From positions 2,976,001-3,040,000 of the forward strand of contig CANUEZ040000129.1 of assembly GCA_948099385.1 (NCBI GenBank): a stretch of 64,000 nt of DNA, in the 5' to 3' direction. Below the pieces are notes generated by a model. That model searched no databases. It had not been told where the DNA came from and was given only the letters and a program-made list of their open reading frames with translations. The position numbers and the translations under genes are program-made. This DNA is from Fasciola hepatica (lineage: Eukaryota; Platyhelminthes; Trematoda; Plagiorchiida; Fasciolidae). Position 1 is the stretch's first letter. Every line of letters begins with the position of its first letter. Shown here in pieces: positions 1 to 10,960 of this stretch.

Positions 1-3000
1 GGTGCAGTAAACAATGCGCACGGAGCAGGGAGTATGCGGGGATCACGTGAGCAATTTTCTCGGAAAATCTAAGTGATCAAATCATACATACACATGCCTA
101 GCGGACAGGAAACAGAAAAGATGAGATTTAGTCGATAAAATTCCACTAGCCTGATTTAAGCACTGATTGGCTGTGAGCGCAACTGGTTGCACAACACAAC
201 AGATGGCTCATAATCTGGACGTGTCGATTATTGCAGCTCTGTTACTTGAGTTAGTATATCTAGATGCCCGGATTTAATAGCCAACTGTCTTATTTCCATA
301 CTCCAGCCAAATGCTTGGGCTGCTGTGTAAGCTGGCTGCGTATCTTCGAATTCAGCGCCCAGGTTGTTTGTTTGACAATCCCCCTTCTACACGCAGTGCG
401 GTGCCTATGATTTCTTTCTAAATAAAAGCATCACTGAACTTACTCATCTCCACGTACTCATTGAGTGTCAGTCAGGTTGGCATAATACATGAAAACTCGC
501 GGGTTGTTTCCTCTTCTGATTACTTTAGCCAGACTCACTCCATCTTTTGACTCAAGGATAGAAAGTTCCTGCTTCGTGGACCCAAGATGCAAGTGTGGCA
601 ATGCAAATTCAACTGAATAATCTTTACTGTCTTATGTCGGTTTGATAATCCTCAGACCAACTGAGTACGATTTGAGTGAAAAGCGTGCTGTTGAGATGCA
701 TAATCTGAAAGTTTATCAGAAACTGTTATACAAACGGCCTACTAGCATCAGTGTTGGTGTAGATAAACTTTTAACTGGACCACCTTAACAGGTGACCGAT
801 AACCGAGGTCTTGGTATGAGACAGAAACCTTCCCACTTCCAGTCAACCGAAATCTGTCTCATTATTGCAGTCCGACCCATATAAAACTCGGTCTACGGGA
901 CTAGAACCCACCAAACCCAGTGGCCTAGTGATTCTAATTGATATAATATCTTTAGCCTACTTTGTTCGGGGGAAATAATTTTCAAGTAAATATGACCCGA
1001 AAAGGTTTCGTTGCGGGGAATAAACTCCAGTGGAAGCTTTCTATACAGAAGTTTTTCTTGCACAACAGTGTTTCTTACAGGGAGGTTGCAATCTGGGACT
1101 GACTGCTGCAACCGAGTTTCAATGCAAATACCATCGGACTAATTTGTTGTCTTGGTGAACAGTCTGGTTGATTTCAGCTTACAATTGGTGCTGAGTTACC
1201 GGGATGGTGGACACACAAGACAGTGAACCTTGAGTTAGAAATCGTGCATATCCTGATACGAAATATTCCCTACAATCATTCTATTTTACAGCGCATTAAC
1301 GATACCAATCAGTATGCTCTTGAAAAACAGAGAGGGCTTGCTTGCAGAATAATTTCTATTTTCCTGGAGAACAATATCTAAACCAGTGATAAGCAATGAT
1401 CATTTAAGATACACAACTTGGAGAATGATACACAATACAGTGGTAAACGAGCCACACGGATAGAAACACCGACTCGGATCTAGCTGAACGTATGCCACGA
1501 GAGATATGCAACACGGTAGACCAAGATATATATCGTAGAATATGCCTATCGATTTATGAAAAAGCTTGCAACGAAGAAATTTCTCCCGGTTACAAGTAGC
1601 ATGTAAATGTGTGAACAAAATTCCGCCGGAGGCACATGACCAGTTTCGCGGTTGTGGCCGCTCATCACCTATGCGTACCCGGTACTCCTCTGCCCACTCA
1701 TCATCATATTTGTACACTCCGTTGTTATATCGTCGCTAGGATCTAATTTGAAACGTCTGGAGTGTAAATGGATACTCTTCATTGGAGTCCAAAAATGAAT
1801 CACAACTATGAATTTCATTAGTTATTCGCGATTCGGCGCCGACACTTGGAAACAGCGTAAACAGCTGTAATTCAGTCTCAATCCAACAGTGATCTTGGCA
1901 GCAATTTGTCAAGTTTATTCAACTGTTATCGCAAACAGAGTGTGCCACCTGTAAGAATGTATGATCGGAGATAGTTGGTGAAGAGACTACCTACCTACTT
2001 TTCATTCAATTTCGAAGGTGAAATTTAGGCAGGAAAATTCAAACTAAAATCAGCAACATACTCTTGCTGAACGGGCATTGTAAGCACGAAATTTACCGTC
2101 CGAATACATACAGTGAAAGGAAAACTACGGCTTTCCAGTTTTTTTAATACTGAGAATAATTATCATTACTCGTAGAAGGATACCGGTAGTTTAAATGAAC
2201 ACCATGTTACAGAAACTGTGAAGACAGACAGAATTCAACAGTGGGTACAAACGACAAATTTTCGACGGTTTCAGTTGTGTTCGTGAGTGAGCAAGCACTT
2301 CTCTGCGGAACAGAGAAGCCATTGCGCTTTTGATGACACTTACTACAGATGTTTTACGTACCGCAGATGAATACGTTGAACACGATTGAACATTACGGAC
2401 GCACTTTTGCTGTCTTTATTCATCACGTACCATGTTCATGCTGCAGTGGAGCAATCGGCTGAACAGAGGCGCAGTCTCATATCGTCGAAATATTATTACA
2501 CTCGATCAACTGCGACTTTACATTATTCACACCCCAAGTCTGTAGACTTTGCGATCATTACAATAGCATAGTGCGACATTAACTTCGGTGCTTGTCAACT
2601 TTGATGATGAATAAAAACATTGTGGAATACTAGTGTAGTTTTCCGCAGACGAACTTTTCGTCACTAAATTTCCTACACTGATACTAGCCGAGAAGTGTGA
2701 TATGATACTCCGTTAGTGATCGAAACCCAAATTCGCTAAACGATAAAGATTTCGTGTAACTATCAAAACAACCTAAGCTAGGATAATCCGAAGTGTTTGT
2801 GCGACCCGATTTGGTATTGCCTCTGACAATCCGGACCACAATATTTTTTGAGCATAGTATGGCAAATATCATTCCCTGACGTCTAACGGTATCTCTACAC
2901 TCATATAATGTGAACTGTATTTGAGGCTCGACCCTAACTAGAAAAAATGCGCCATTTTTTGGTTATCAATGAAGACAAACTAAGAGGATCAATACCTCTA

Positions 3001-3229
3001 CAACACGGTAAACAACCAATCTGTTTGGGTTTGAATAAAATGAAAGTGAAAATTGATTACGGTAAAATGGTGTACTAGTATTGAGGTTAAACTTCACTTT
3101 TGCTCTCAGAAGCTGATTAAGCACCACACAAATCAATATGAGATTAGGAATACTTAGGCGTGCGCAATCTGCATAACTGCGAACCGACAATGTGTGTATG
3201 TGTGAGCGAGATTGACTGTAGGTCAACAA
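1..3229. other. No recognisable gene
   Basis: I examined both strands and see only short chance reading frames with no domain motifs, no complete tRNA and no recognisable transposon protein. The sequence could be intergenic or intronic. Exons of a fast-evolving host gene could be missed without RNA evidence. Confidence 0.5.
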
Positions 3230-3239
3230 ATCAATGTGA

Positions 3240-3420
3240 ATTTCGGTTCACATGATTCACATGGTAAAAGTTGTCAGTCCCGGTGGGATTCAAACTCATG
3301 CATTGGTAACACACCTACACGTTAGTGGTTCCCTCATGCATTCTATCACTTGAGTTATGAGGCCAGCTGGTAGAGCACAAGCAGTGCTAAAGCGTGGGTG
3401 ACGTAAACGATTGGATCCGA
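3240..3420 (-). repeat. tRNA-like repeat remnant
   Basis: Read on the minus strand, this stretch has a box-A-like segment (TAACTCAAGTGATAGAATGC) followed about 45 bases later by a box-B-like segment (GAGTTTGAATCCC). The next bases continue into a non-tRNA tail. No full cloverleaf can be folded, so it is more likely a decayed tRNA-derived SINE than a tRNA gene. I did not find a second copy in the window. Confidence 0.3.
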
Positions 3421-3931
3421 GTCAGAAAGGAAGCCAACGACTTTAGACAAATGAATCAACATTTGATATTGGTCAAATCTCCCTAACTGAGTTTACAATG
3501 AACCGTATTATTTGGAAAGGAAGAACGAAATTGGCAAAGACGCAATCCCCCATGATAACTAATCTGTTCTATGCATGCTTCCGAGGTAAGTCAGAATAAC
3601 GAATCAGTGGTGCTTGACGAGGCGATCGACGGGTACAGAGTATTGCTCACTAAACAACAAAAGTGCATGAGCGACACCTGGTGAATGTAATTAGACAATA
3701 TCACTAGCCAGCTTTGTTGTTTTGCAAAACACTGTCGCCTGTTCATAGATGAACATCTGACAAATGGAGTTGTGCTCTGAAAACTGATAATTAACAAAGC
3801 GTTTTAGCCACAGCGTGCTGAAGAAGAGTGTCTCAGTGCACAAAGGGCTTCTCCATGTGGAAGGGGAAGAAGCAGTGTTATTTCGATTCCATACGTGCGT
3901 AACAGCGTAACTGAAGGGACATGTCCCATTA

Positions 3932-4050
3932 TCCCAAAGGTCTATTACACCATCAAGGATAGGTGGCAACCGTGATTCGGAGACCTGAAGTGACTAGATA
4001 AGGTCCCAACGAGTAGGGCATGGTAACGAGCCCAGCGGCAGTGTACTGTC
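3932..4050 (-). repeat. Truncated tRNA-derived SINE (body only)
   Basis: This segment aligns by eye to the body of the adjacent SINE at 4051-4380. Shared landmarks include GGTCCCAA, GGTAACGAGCC and the region equivalent to the step GAGACTTGGAGTGG. It lacks the tRNA-like head and the 3' hairpin. It lies directly against the 3' end of the next copy in the same orientation, giving a head-to-tail pair. Confidence 0.6.
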
Positions 4051-4380
4051 TTCTTATGTCATGCTCGCGCATGAGTGCAACGGAAGAGATACACCCCATA
4101 GCCTCAAAGATCCATCACATTATTAGGGATAACCGGTAACCAGACCCTGAGACTTGGAGTGGAGAACCACATTAGGTCCCAATAGATCAGGTATGGTAAC
4201 GAGCCAGACATCAGTGGATTACTATCTACCACCAAAGTAACTCGGACTTCCGAGGTGGTAATCAGACGCTCTAACGTCTCGACAACCACTAGTCTATTAC
4301 CAATATGATTGGTGGCGGCAGGAATCGAACCTTGCACCACTGTGGTTGTAACAGCTTATACCCCTCGACTACTACCAGTA
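4051..4380 (-). repeat. tRNA-derived SINE, near full length
   Basis: Read on the minus strand it begins with a tRNA-like head (TAGTCGAGGGGTATAAGC, then GGTTCGATTCC). A second tRNA-like segment follows (TTGTCGAGACGTTAGAGCG), then a body containing CTCCACTCCAAGTCTCAGGG. It ends in the hairpin CATGCGCGAGCATG and a short A-rich tail. The same body is present at 7.6, 15.3, 22.0, 26.1 and 27.1 kb. The element is non-coding and would need an RT from a non-LTR element to move. Its double head distinguishes it from the other copies. Confidence 0.75.
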
Positions 4381-7300
4381 TAGATGAGACAAATGGCAAT
4401 CACAGCCCGATTCCGTAAGATGGTAAAAATCAGGCGATTTCCGGTTTCATTTTATTTTTATATTCTGACCAGTATTCTTTACTAATGCTTTATTTTCCGT
4501 CAGAGATGTATAGTATTCGGTTCGTTGATTACCACTCCACTGTAGAACTACTTGACAAAAACACCACTGATAAACGCAGAAAAGCTTTGGGTTAGATCTG
4601 GTCGTTCAAAACAAATACGCACAATGGGTGTTAACACGACGGTGGATCAGCAATAAGCAGTAGTGGTGATAGAAGCAACCCTCACCACGCGGTTAAAACT
4701 GGAAGTAGTTTCTGCCAGTGAGTGAATGTTAGCACACTGATGAACAAACATCTTAGTAAGGACACGTGGGAATGGAACTTATGGCGCGATGTCACGTCTA
4801 ACATCTTGTTTATGCACGTGAACACATTTTCTGACGCATAAACACCACAAAAACACATACTACTACAATTGGTCCCGCCTACTCCCCTACACCTATCCAC
4901 ACTTCGCACAACCAGAACGGTAAAATGGATGTCATACAAAATGGGTTGACCGGGTACGAGAAGAACTAAACTCAGATACACATTCAATAAAAGTGAACAC
5001 ACGTAGGCAAATTGTGAATATGCGAAAACAAACTGTGATATTATGAAGTCACACAGTTGACTGATCAGATACCATGGAGTGGGTTCAGAGGATGAATGCG
5101 GCCGGTGAATTTATTTTTTGGATGAAAGTTGTACCTAACATTGCGCCTCTGCTGTTTTTGCGCTGGTGAGCACAGCAAGTGAGCTACAGCAAAACGATTG
5201 ACTGTAAAAAATACATACACACATACACGCACACACACACACATGCATACACAGAGGCAAACATATAAAGTAACAATCCGACAAACGACCACAGCTGTGT
5301 GAGGTTTATGTCGTTGGTTTAAAGCGCTTGCAACGCTCAAATTCCATAACAGTTCGTGGACACGCGCACAAATGGGCACCTGACGACGGTACAAAAAAGC
5401 TCTGATAACAGTATCCATCAGAACCGCACCAAAATGTGATTCAGATGGAACAAAGACCGACAGAAAAAGAAGCCAATTATTCACCACCACCAGCCACTGC
5501 CATAGGTATCACCACGTGTGAACGTAAATTTATTCAAGGTCAGAATCCAAAACACACTGTGTCTGTTCGATCAATAAATCGTTTACTAGATGCCTGTGCA
5601 TACTCCTAGCTGAACGGCCCCAGGAGCACAAAAGTCCACTAATCTGTGGAACTGCTGTGAACATAAACCTACTGGGTGAATCTCGACCGAAAACGGACAT
5701 CAAACGGTGACCAGCTAAAAAAAATAAACCTTAACGAAGCAGGGGGTTGCTTTCGTTTGTTTTGTTTAATTGCGTAAAACTACGGATTATACTTGTATCG
5801 TGCCTGAAATTCACTTGTGTCTATTGAATCAAAGATTGGTCAGTAAAGGACCAGAACTGCGAGGAACAACTGTATTTGAAACACAAAGCTGGTGCACTAT
5901 TAGGTAACTAAAGAGGATACTCAAATTAGTTGCCTAAGGTTTTACCTGACATTTCTAGCCTGTGAAACTGTTATCCAGTAAAATTACGATGCTACACCGT
6001 TTTATAGGCGCAAACTGCCTTGGTTTACTTTTTTTTAGGAACTTTTAGGCTCACTACTTTCTCCAGTAAGAACAGCTACAGTGGAAGAAATAACCTCTAA
6101 CAACACATGAGCCATTAGCAATAGGAGGAAGCGACAACGATAATTATGGTACATTGATGAATAGGTCGGTCGGTTCTGATGAACCGAGAGATAGCAACGT
6201 CCTGCCTACCACCAGATGTAATCCGCACTTGTAACGCTGAAACTTTTAAGCAGAAACAGCTTCACTGTCATCCCGCTTGATCCCACATCTGAACCACTGG
6301 GGTCTGTAAATCGTTGGACATCTTTGCATTGTTTATCGGAATACCAAATGACAAATAAATCGACTTCAAGGTGAAAACCTTATTTCCAATGTTATTTTCT
6401 AAAAAAGTTGTCCATGAGAATAAACACCTTACGGTTTAGCGTATGCAGCGACGAACTACAGTAATTTCCATAGTCTAAAAGCCAAACACCGTAGATTAAA
6501 AGTCACTTATCAGCATCACTTGAACTGACTATCGTCTACCTTGTATAAACAGTGGAGATTACGATATTTTGACTCACACATCTAATCAGATGCGTTAGTG
6601 TGGATCTGAATTCTAGAAAGTGGTGCCAACGGAATTCCAAGGCCAATACCAACAGGACAGCACCTTCAGGCCTAATAAGACTCAAAGCCAAAGGTGCCGC
6701 ATGCGCGCATAAAAACAATCACTGTGACGCCTGCATCACACCGAATGGCGCACGGGGGCATAAAAACTGGCAACTGCTCTTCGATAACTCTTGATCATCC
6801 GATAGATTTCAGTTTAACATAAGGGTGCGAGGATAGGCAATGGTGTCATTCGTAAAACGAACAAGGAAGACCGAAGATATCCGATAAGGAAGTGCCAGAG
6901 ACAGAAATAACTGGTTTAAACCAAAAGAACGAAAATCCTATGCGCGTGAAAAACTGTCAACAGTGAAGATCGCAGGGGCATTGCACAATGTGCCGGAAAC
7001 AGTGACGATTTCGGGCTGATATTTCAACATATTGGAATAATCATTAAAACATGCAGAGACATTGCAAAAAGATATCGATAAACTGGATTACAACGAGGCC
7101 TCAAGAAACCGGAATTATCGGCTAACCAACAATGTGGGCGAAAATCCTACAATAACTTTCGCTCCGACTGGAACGATATTTGAGTCTGAAAGTTCCGGGC
7201 TGACGATTACTTACTTTTAGTTCTAAGCGACCATCTTTTACTGGAGGATAAGCCGGCTCCATTGTGGATCATAACTGGCCATATGCGGCGGTTAAAAGCG

Positions 7301-7589
7301 AGATCAGCACAGATCGCGATCCAGCTTCTCTTCCCTTGGCAAGCCCCGTAGACTGACCATAGACCTAGGCATTCTACATCCCTCTCGACAGTACTGATTT
7401 CAGTTTTAAGCTAGACACCGAGACGAAAGACGGAGGGTTTGTTTGGTCAGTTCTGCCTCAGGTCACCGTAGGATATAACCCAGCCACTACAATCAACGGC
7501 ATTGGAGGATGATGGAGAGTTTGTAGGATTCACATCATCTTCTAACTTCATCGCTGGATACTCTGTCGCGCCAATTTATTTTTAAGGCA
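4381..7589. other. No recognisable gene
   Basis: There are only short reading frames without motifs. A CA-rich microsatellite lies at 5212-5253. I see no transposon protein remnants and no RNA gene. Confidence 0.5.
5212..5253. repeat. Imperfect (CA)n microsatellite
   Basis: The tract is a run of alternating AC/CA dinucleotides interrupted by T and G. It encodes the odd low-complexity CVC-type peptide on the minus strand, which should not be taken as a gene. Confidence 0.85.
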
Positions 7590-7817
7590 CAAGTGGTCAA
7601 CCACCTCCAGCTTGCTGGTGGTAGACAGCATTTCACTGTCGTCCGGATCCTTACCGCACCTGACCTGTTGGGGCCTTATGTGGTTCTCCACTCCAAGTCT
7701 CAGGGTCTGGTTGCCGGTTATACCTGATAGTACAGTGGGCCTTCGTGGCTACGGGGTATATACCCCTTCCACTGCACTCAGGCACAAGCATGAAATTAAA
7801 TAAATAAATAAATAAAC
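7590..7817 (+). repeat. tRNA-derived SINE, 5' shortened, with AAAT tail
   Basis: The body matches the other SINE copies (CTCCACTCCAAGTCTCAGGG, then GGGTATATACCCCTTCC). It ends with CAAGCATGAAATTAAA and several AAAT units at 7796-7816, which marks the 3' end and orientation. The tRNA-like head is reduced to a CCACC/GGTGG inverted stretch. Confidence 0.8.
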
Positions 7818-7864
7818 AGCCAGGTTTCGCAGCCGCAGCTATGTACGGGGCTAATATTGGCACG

Positions 7865-8350
7865 GTAGACTAATACCAAAGTTCGAAGGCTGATTTCAAT
7901 GCGGGTTCACAATGGTCCCCATAGCTGGAGAAACGCTTTTCTGGTGTTGTCCATCCGCAGTATTTCTTCATCCTTTGCCTGGCCGTTTGGAAGCAATGCA
8001 GAGCCTGGACACTTGAATGATATTCGATCAGTTGGCCATTGACGGGTGGCTGTTGAGCTGATGACCCTGGGCAGGTTGTCAGAACTTTACTCTTGGTTGT
8101 TTAATTCTAGCCCGATGGACTCCGCGAAAAAGTCGATTCGATCAAAGACTGGTTGGAGCGTGGCAGGAGAGTCTCCAAGCACGAATACGTCGTATGTTAA
8201 CTCCAAATCTGATATATGTACCTCCTGACCTAACCGAATAACAGGGTAGAATGTCAGTGCCTGGTTTGCTGCTCAATCGATGGCGTTATCGAACAGCACC
8301 GGTGAAAGGAGGACGCCCTGTCTGACTCTGGTATTATGAGGTTATGAGCC
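7865..8350 (-). pseudogene. RTE-type reverse transcriptase fragment (family 2)
   Basis: Minus-strand translation across frames gives recognisable RT pieces. These include a decayed GVRQG.LLSPVLF-like motif, a segment equivalent to the AIDWA helix, then LGQEVHISDLE in the place where the catalytic YADD strand should follow. The active-site aspartates are not readable because of stops and frame changes. It resembles the family-2 copies at 9.3 and 22-25 kb more than the family at 28-31 kb. It is non-functional. Confidence 0.55.
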
Positions 8351-8972
8351 GCCATAGTGCCAATACGGGTCAGAAAAACGGCCGATAATTTAGAAGAGAG
8401 GCGAAGACTGTCGGTGTTTAAGCACCCATGTCTCCATAGTATTGCTTGAATATGGTGGGAACAACGTACCAGCAATGCTGAGGTTGGATGAAGGGTGTTG
8501 GGAACCAGAGGTCGGTCTCTGGATCAAGTAGTGAACTTAAACAGGTTAATATGGTTGAAACATGTATTACACATGTCCACCGATAGACTTCCTCGTCGTA
8601 CGCTGTTCTCCCAGTCAGGTGTGGTTGGAAGGTAGGTCGAAGTGGTCAGTCCATGGCATGGAAAAAGGTATGAAAACCTTGGCCAGTGAATTTGGCCAGG
8701 TAGGACGTGTTAGGCCTCGGAGTTGGGAGCCATGAGACCTGCCCACCAGATGGTTGGAAACATTTAATGATATGGCTAGGTGTTGCGGTTGGTGGCGTAG
8801 TCGCATTCGGACTGTTTCTTTTTCTTAGTGATTCCCGCTTATTACTTTGCTTTCGGCTGTTTTTCGCCATATGCTTCTACTTTGCCCTTAACTCGATGCT
8901 GGGAGGTAGCAACCAAAACCAGAGCACAAAAATGCGAGGTTGATGGTTGAACTGAACTGAACCGAAGTGAAC
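8351..8972 (+). mobile_element. 3' end of an RTE-type element (family 1), plus strand
   Basis: Translation in plus-strand frames gives pieces of the C-terminal region of RTE polyproteins (a GHVLRM-like segment near 8570, then MEKGMKTLASE near 8660). After this comes a 3' untranslated region and a TGAACTGAACTGAAC-type tail at about 8945-8970. The same 3' region occurs inverted at 17.5-17.9 and 21.7-22.0 kb. The domain remnants are broken by stops. The short length fits 5' truncation by incomplete reverse transcription. Confidence 0.65.
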
Positions 8973-9319
8973 ATTGCCAACAGACGGCATGGTTCAGTTG
9001 CAAGTAGCACGCCATTGCCCGTCCAGAATCAAGGGGAAGCTCGGAGACAGCGATGCAGACAGCGCGTGATCGGCTGTCCAGAATGGCAGGCAAGAGTGCA
9101 GCGGACCAGTAGACCAATCGGTGGCTTAAATATGTCTGAATCAACCGCAAATAAATCAACCAACCCGAGTGCAACCGGAAAAATCAGCCAGATCGGCCGT
9201 TTTGGGTTACCAGCAAACCAATAAGCTTTGATGCAAGGTTTGAGTGATGATTAGCACACATTTGATATAAGCGATCTGTTTTGTACCAATAAAGTGAGTC
9301 CGTTCGAAGCTGGAAGGGT

Positions 9320-10960
9320 TTTCTGACTAGAATGAGTGGGCGGCTACAGAATAGGCAGTCAATGGGAACTCCGAGGATTCTTCACCATACATACGGACTC
9401 GCGCCTTAGTGTACGGCCAGTATGCCTTCAGAAGCCTTACGAGTTTACCAGGCATCCCGACAAATTCCATCATCGCACAGAGACAATCCCGATTAACCGA
9501 GTCAAAAGCGACCCGGAAGTTAATGAAACCGGCAACGGTTGGCTGCTGGAACTTGTAGCGATGATCCAGTGTTCGACGCAGCGTGAAAATTTTATCCACG
9601 AAGCCTTTGACATGACGGAAACCCTCTTGATTCGGTCGGGCGCGGCGGTTTCCTGTAACTCAGAAGCACTTGATTAACAGCACGCAGGAAATCTTCGCAG
9701 CTAAGTCGACCAGACTGATCCCTCAGTAGTTTCCCCTTTCTTGGGAATGGGTGGCAGAATAGACGTGCCCCAATCAGTCGGGAAGACTTTGTCTCACCTA
9801 TGAAGCCAAACAGGGTGCACAGTCTGTTGATCAATAACGACCGGCAGCACTTGCAGAGTTCTGGCGATGTGTCATCTTCTCCAGCGGATCTCCTGTTCTT
9901 TAGCTGGTGATTTCAGTTATACTCGGAGGATCACAATTGATATTGTACAGCTCTGCAACGGCTGAGGGTTGTAGGTTCGTCTAGTCATTTGAAGGTCGGC
10001 TGAGAAACCGGTCAAAGTGCTTTATCCATCGTTCTACTTTCGCTTTCTGTTTGAAAATGAGCTGAGCGGCTGCAACGCACAGAAGAGACTCATTCTTGCA
10101 GCGCCAATCCAACGCGTTGTGAAAGAGGCAGAACAGCTTGCCAAGGTCCCCAATACCTGGTGCGATCTCTATTTTTTCAGTTACTTCTATCTAGTACCGC
10201 TTACGTTCGGCCCTAGCGGAGAGTGAGGTCTCCCGCGGCAGTCTACAGCGTTTGCTGCTTCCTGATCGCCGAACTGCATGTGCTTTGGCTGAAAATTGAA
10301 GTGAGTCCTCACAGATCGCATCTTTCTGACGTCCTACGGTTTTTTCCAGTTCTTTAAAAGCAGCTTCTCTAACCACCGACTCGATCATAATCCACTGTTC
10401 TATTTGAGCTGCATATGGTGATGCGTTGGTTACGGCGGTTAGTCGGGTTGCGTTTGTGCGTAACAGTGCTTGGTACTTTTCTGGAATTTTCAGTGCTGCG
10501 ACTTTTATTCGGGTCGGTGGGGAGACTTTAAGGCGCGTGGGGGCACCACGGTACGCTCTTCCAAAGACGAGGTCCAAAAAGATCTTGCTAGGATATGGTC
10601 GATTTGATGCGAAGTGCGATCGCAGGGCGTCAGGGTGTAGACGGCAATCACCGTCAAGTTCTGGGGGAGGGAGCCTCTGAAGCGCGTCAAAGCAAGACTT
10701 GCGGAAACTGGCTCCCAAGGCATCAACCCACTGTTGGTTTTATTGCCAGGGGCGAATGCGATATCGTGGAGCCCGGAGTTTTCTGTGGGGCCGCTTTGGT
10801 AAAGTCAGTGAGTCATCTCTTCTCCGACTTTTACGTGCCGTACCACAGTTACGTAGGCGGACTTGTGAGAGGCAAACTGTGTCAACGTTGTAATCGTAGT
10901 GTCTTCATTGTGAGATTTTGGCTACCCACGTCCAATAGCGTCCTTGCATTCCAACTAGAT
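9320..10960 (-). mobile_element. Degenerate RTE-type element (family 2), internally deleted
   Basis: The order on the minus strand is: an endonuclease piece with LTVIAVYT followed almost directly by HQIDHILARSFW; a linker of about 170 residues (10191-10718); an RT entry segment near 9600-9830 (FPRKGKLL); and an RT palm segment at 9327-9599 (MDKIFTLRRTLDHRYKF, FRVAFDSVN). In complete RTE endonucleases a long stretch with the GDFNA-type motif separates the first two pieces, so an internal deletion is likely. Several frame changes and stops make it inactive. The 3' end is missing. Confidence 0.6.

Noticed and set aside
5065..5490. 141-codon minus-strand frame
   Set aside because: It spans the CA repeat, has no domain motif and no supporting context.
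6176..6245. CTGATGA followed by GAAAC, another hammerhead-like combination
   Set aside because: No stem II complementarity joins the two pieces; probably chance.
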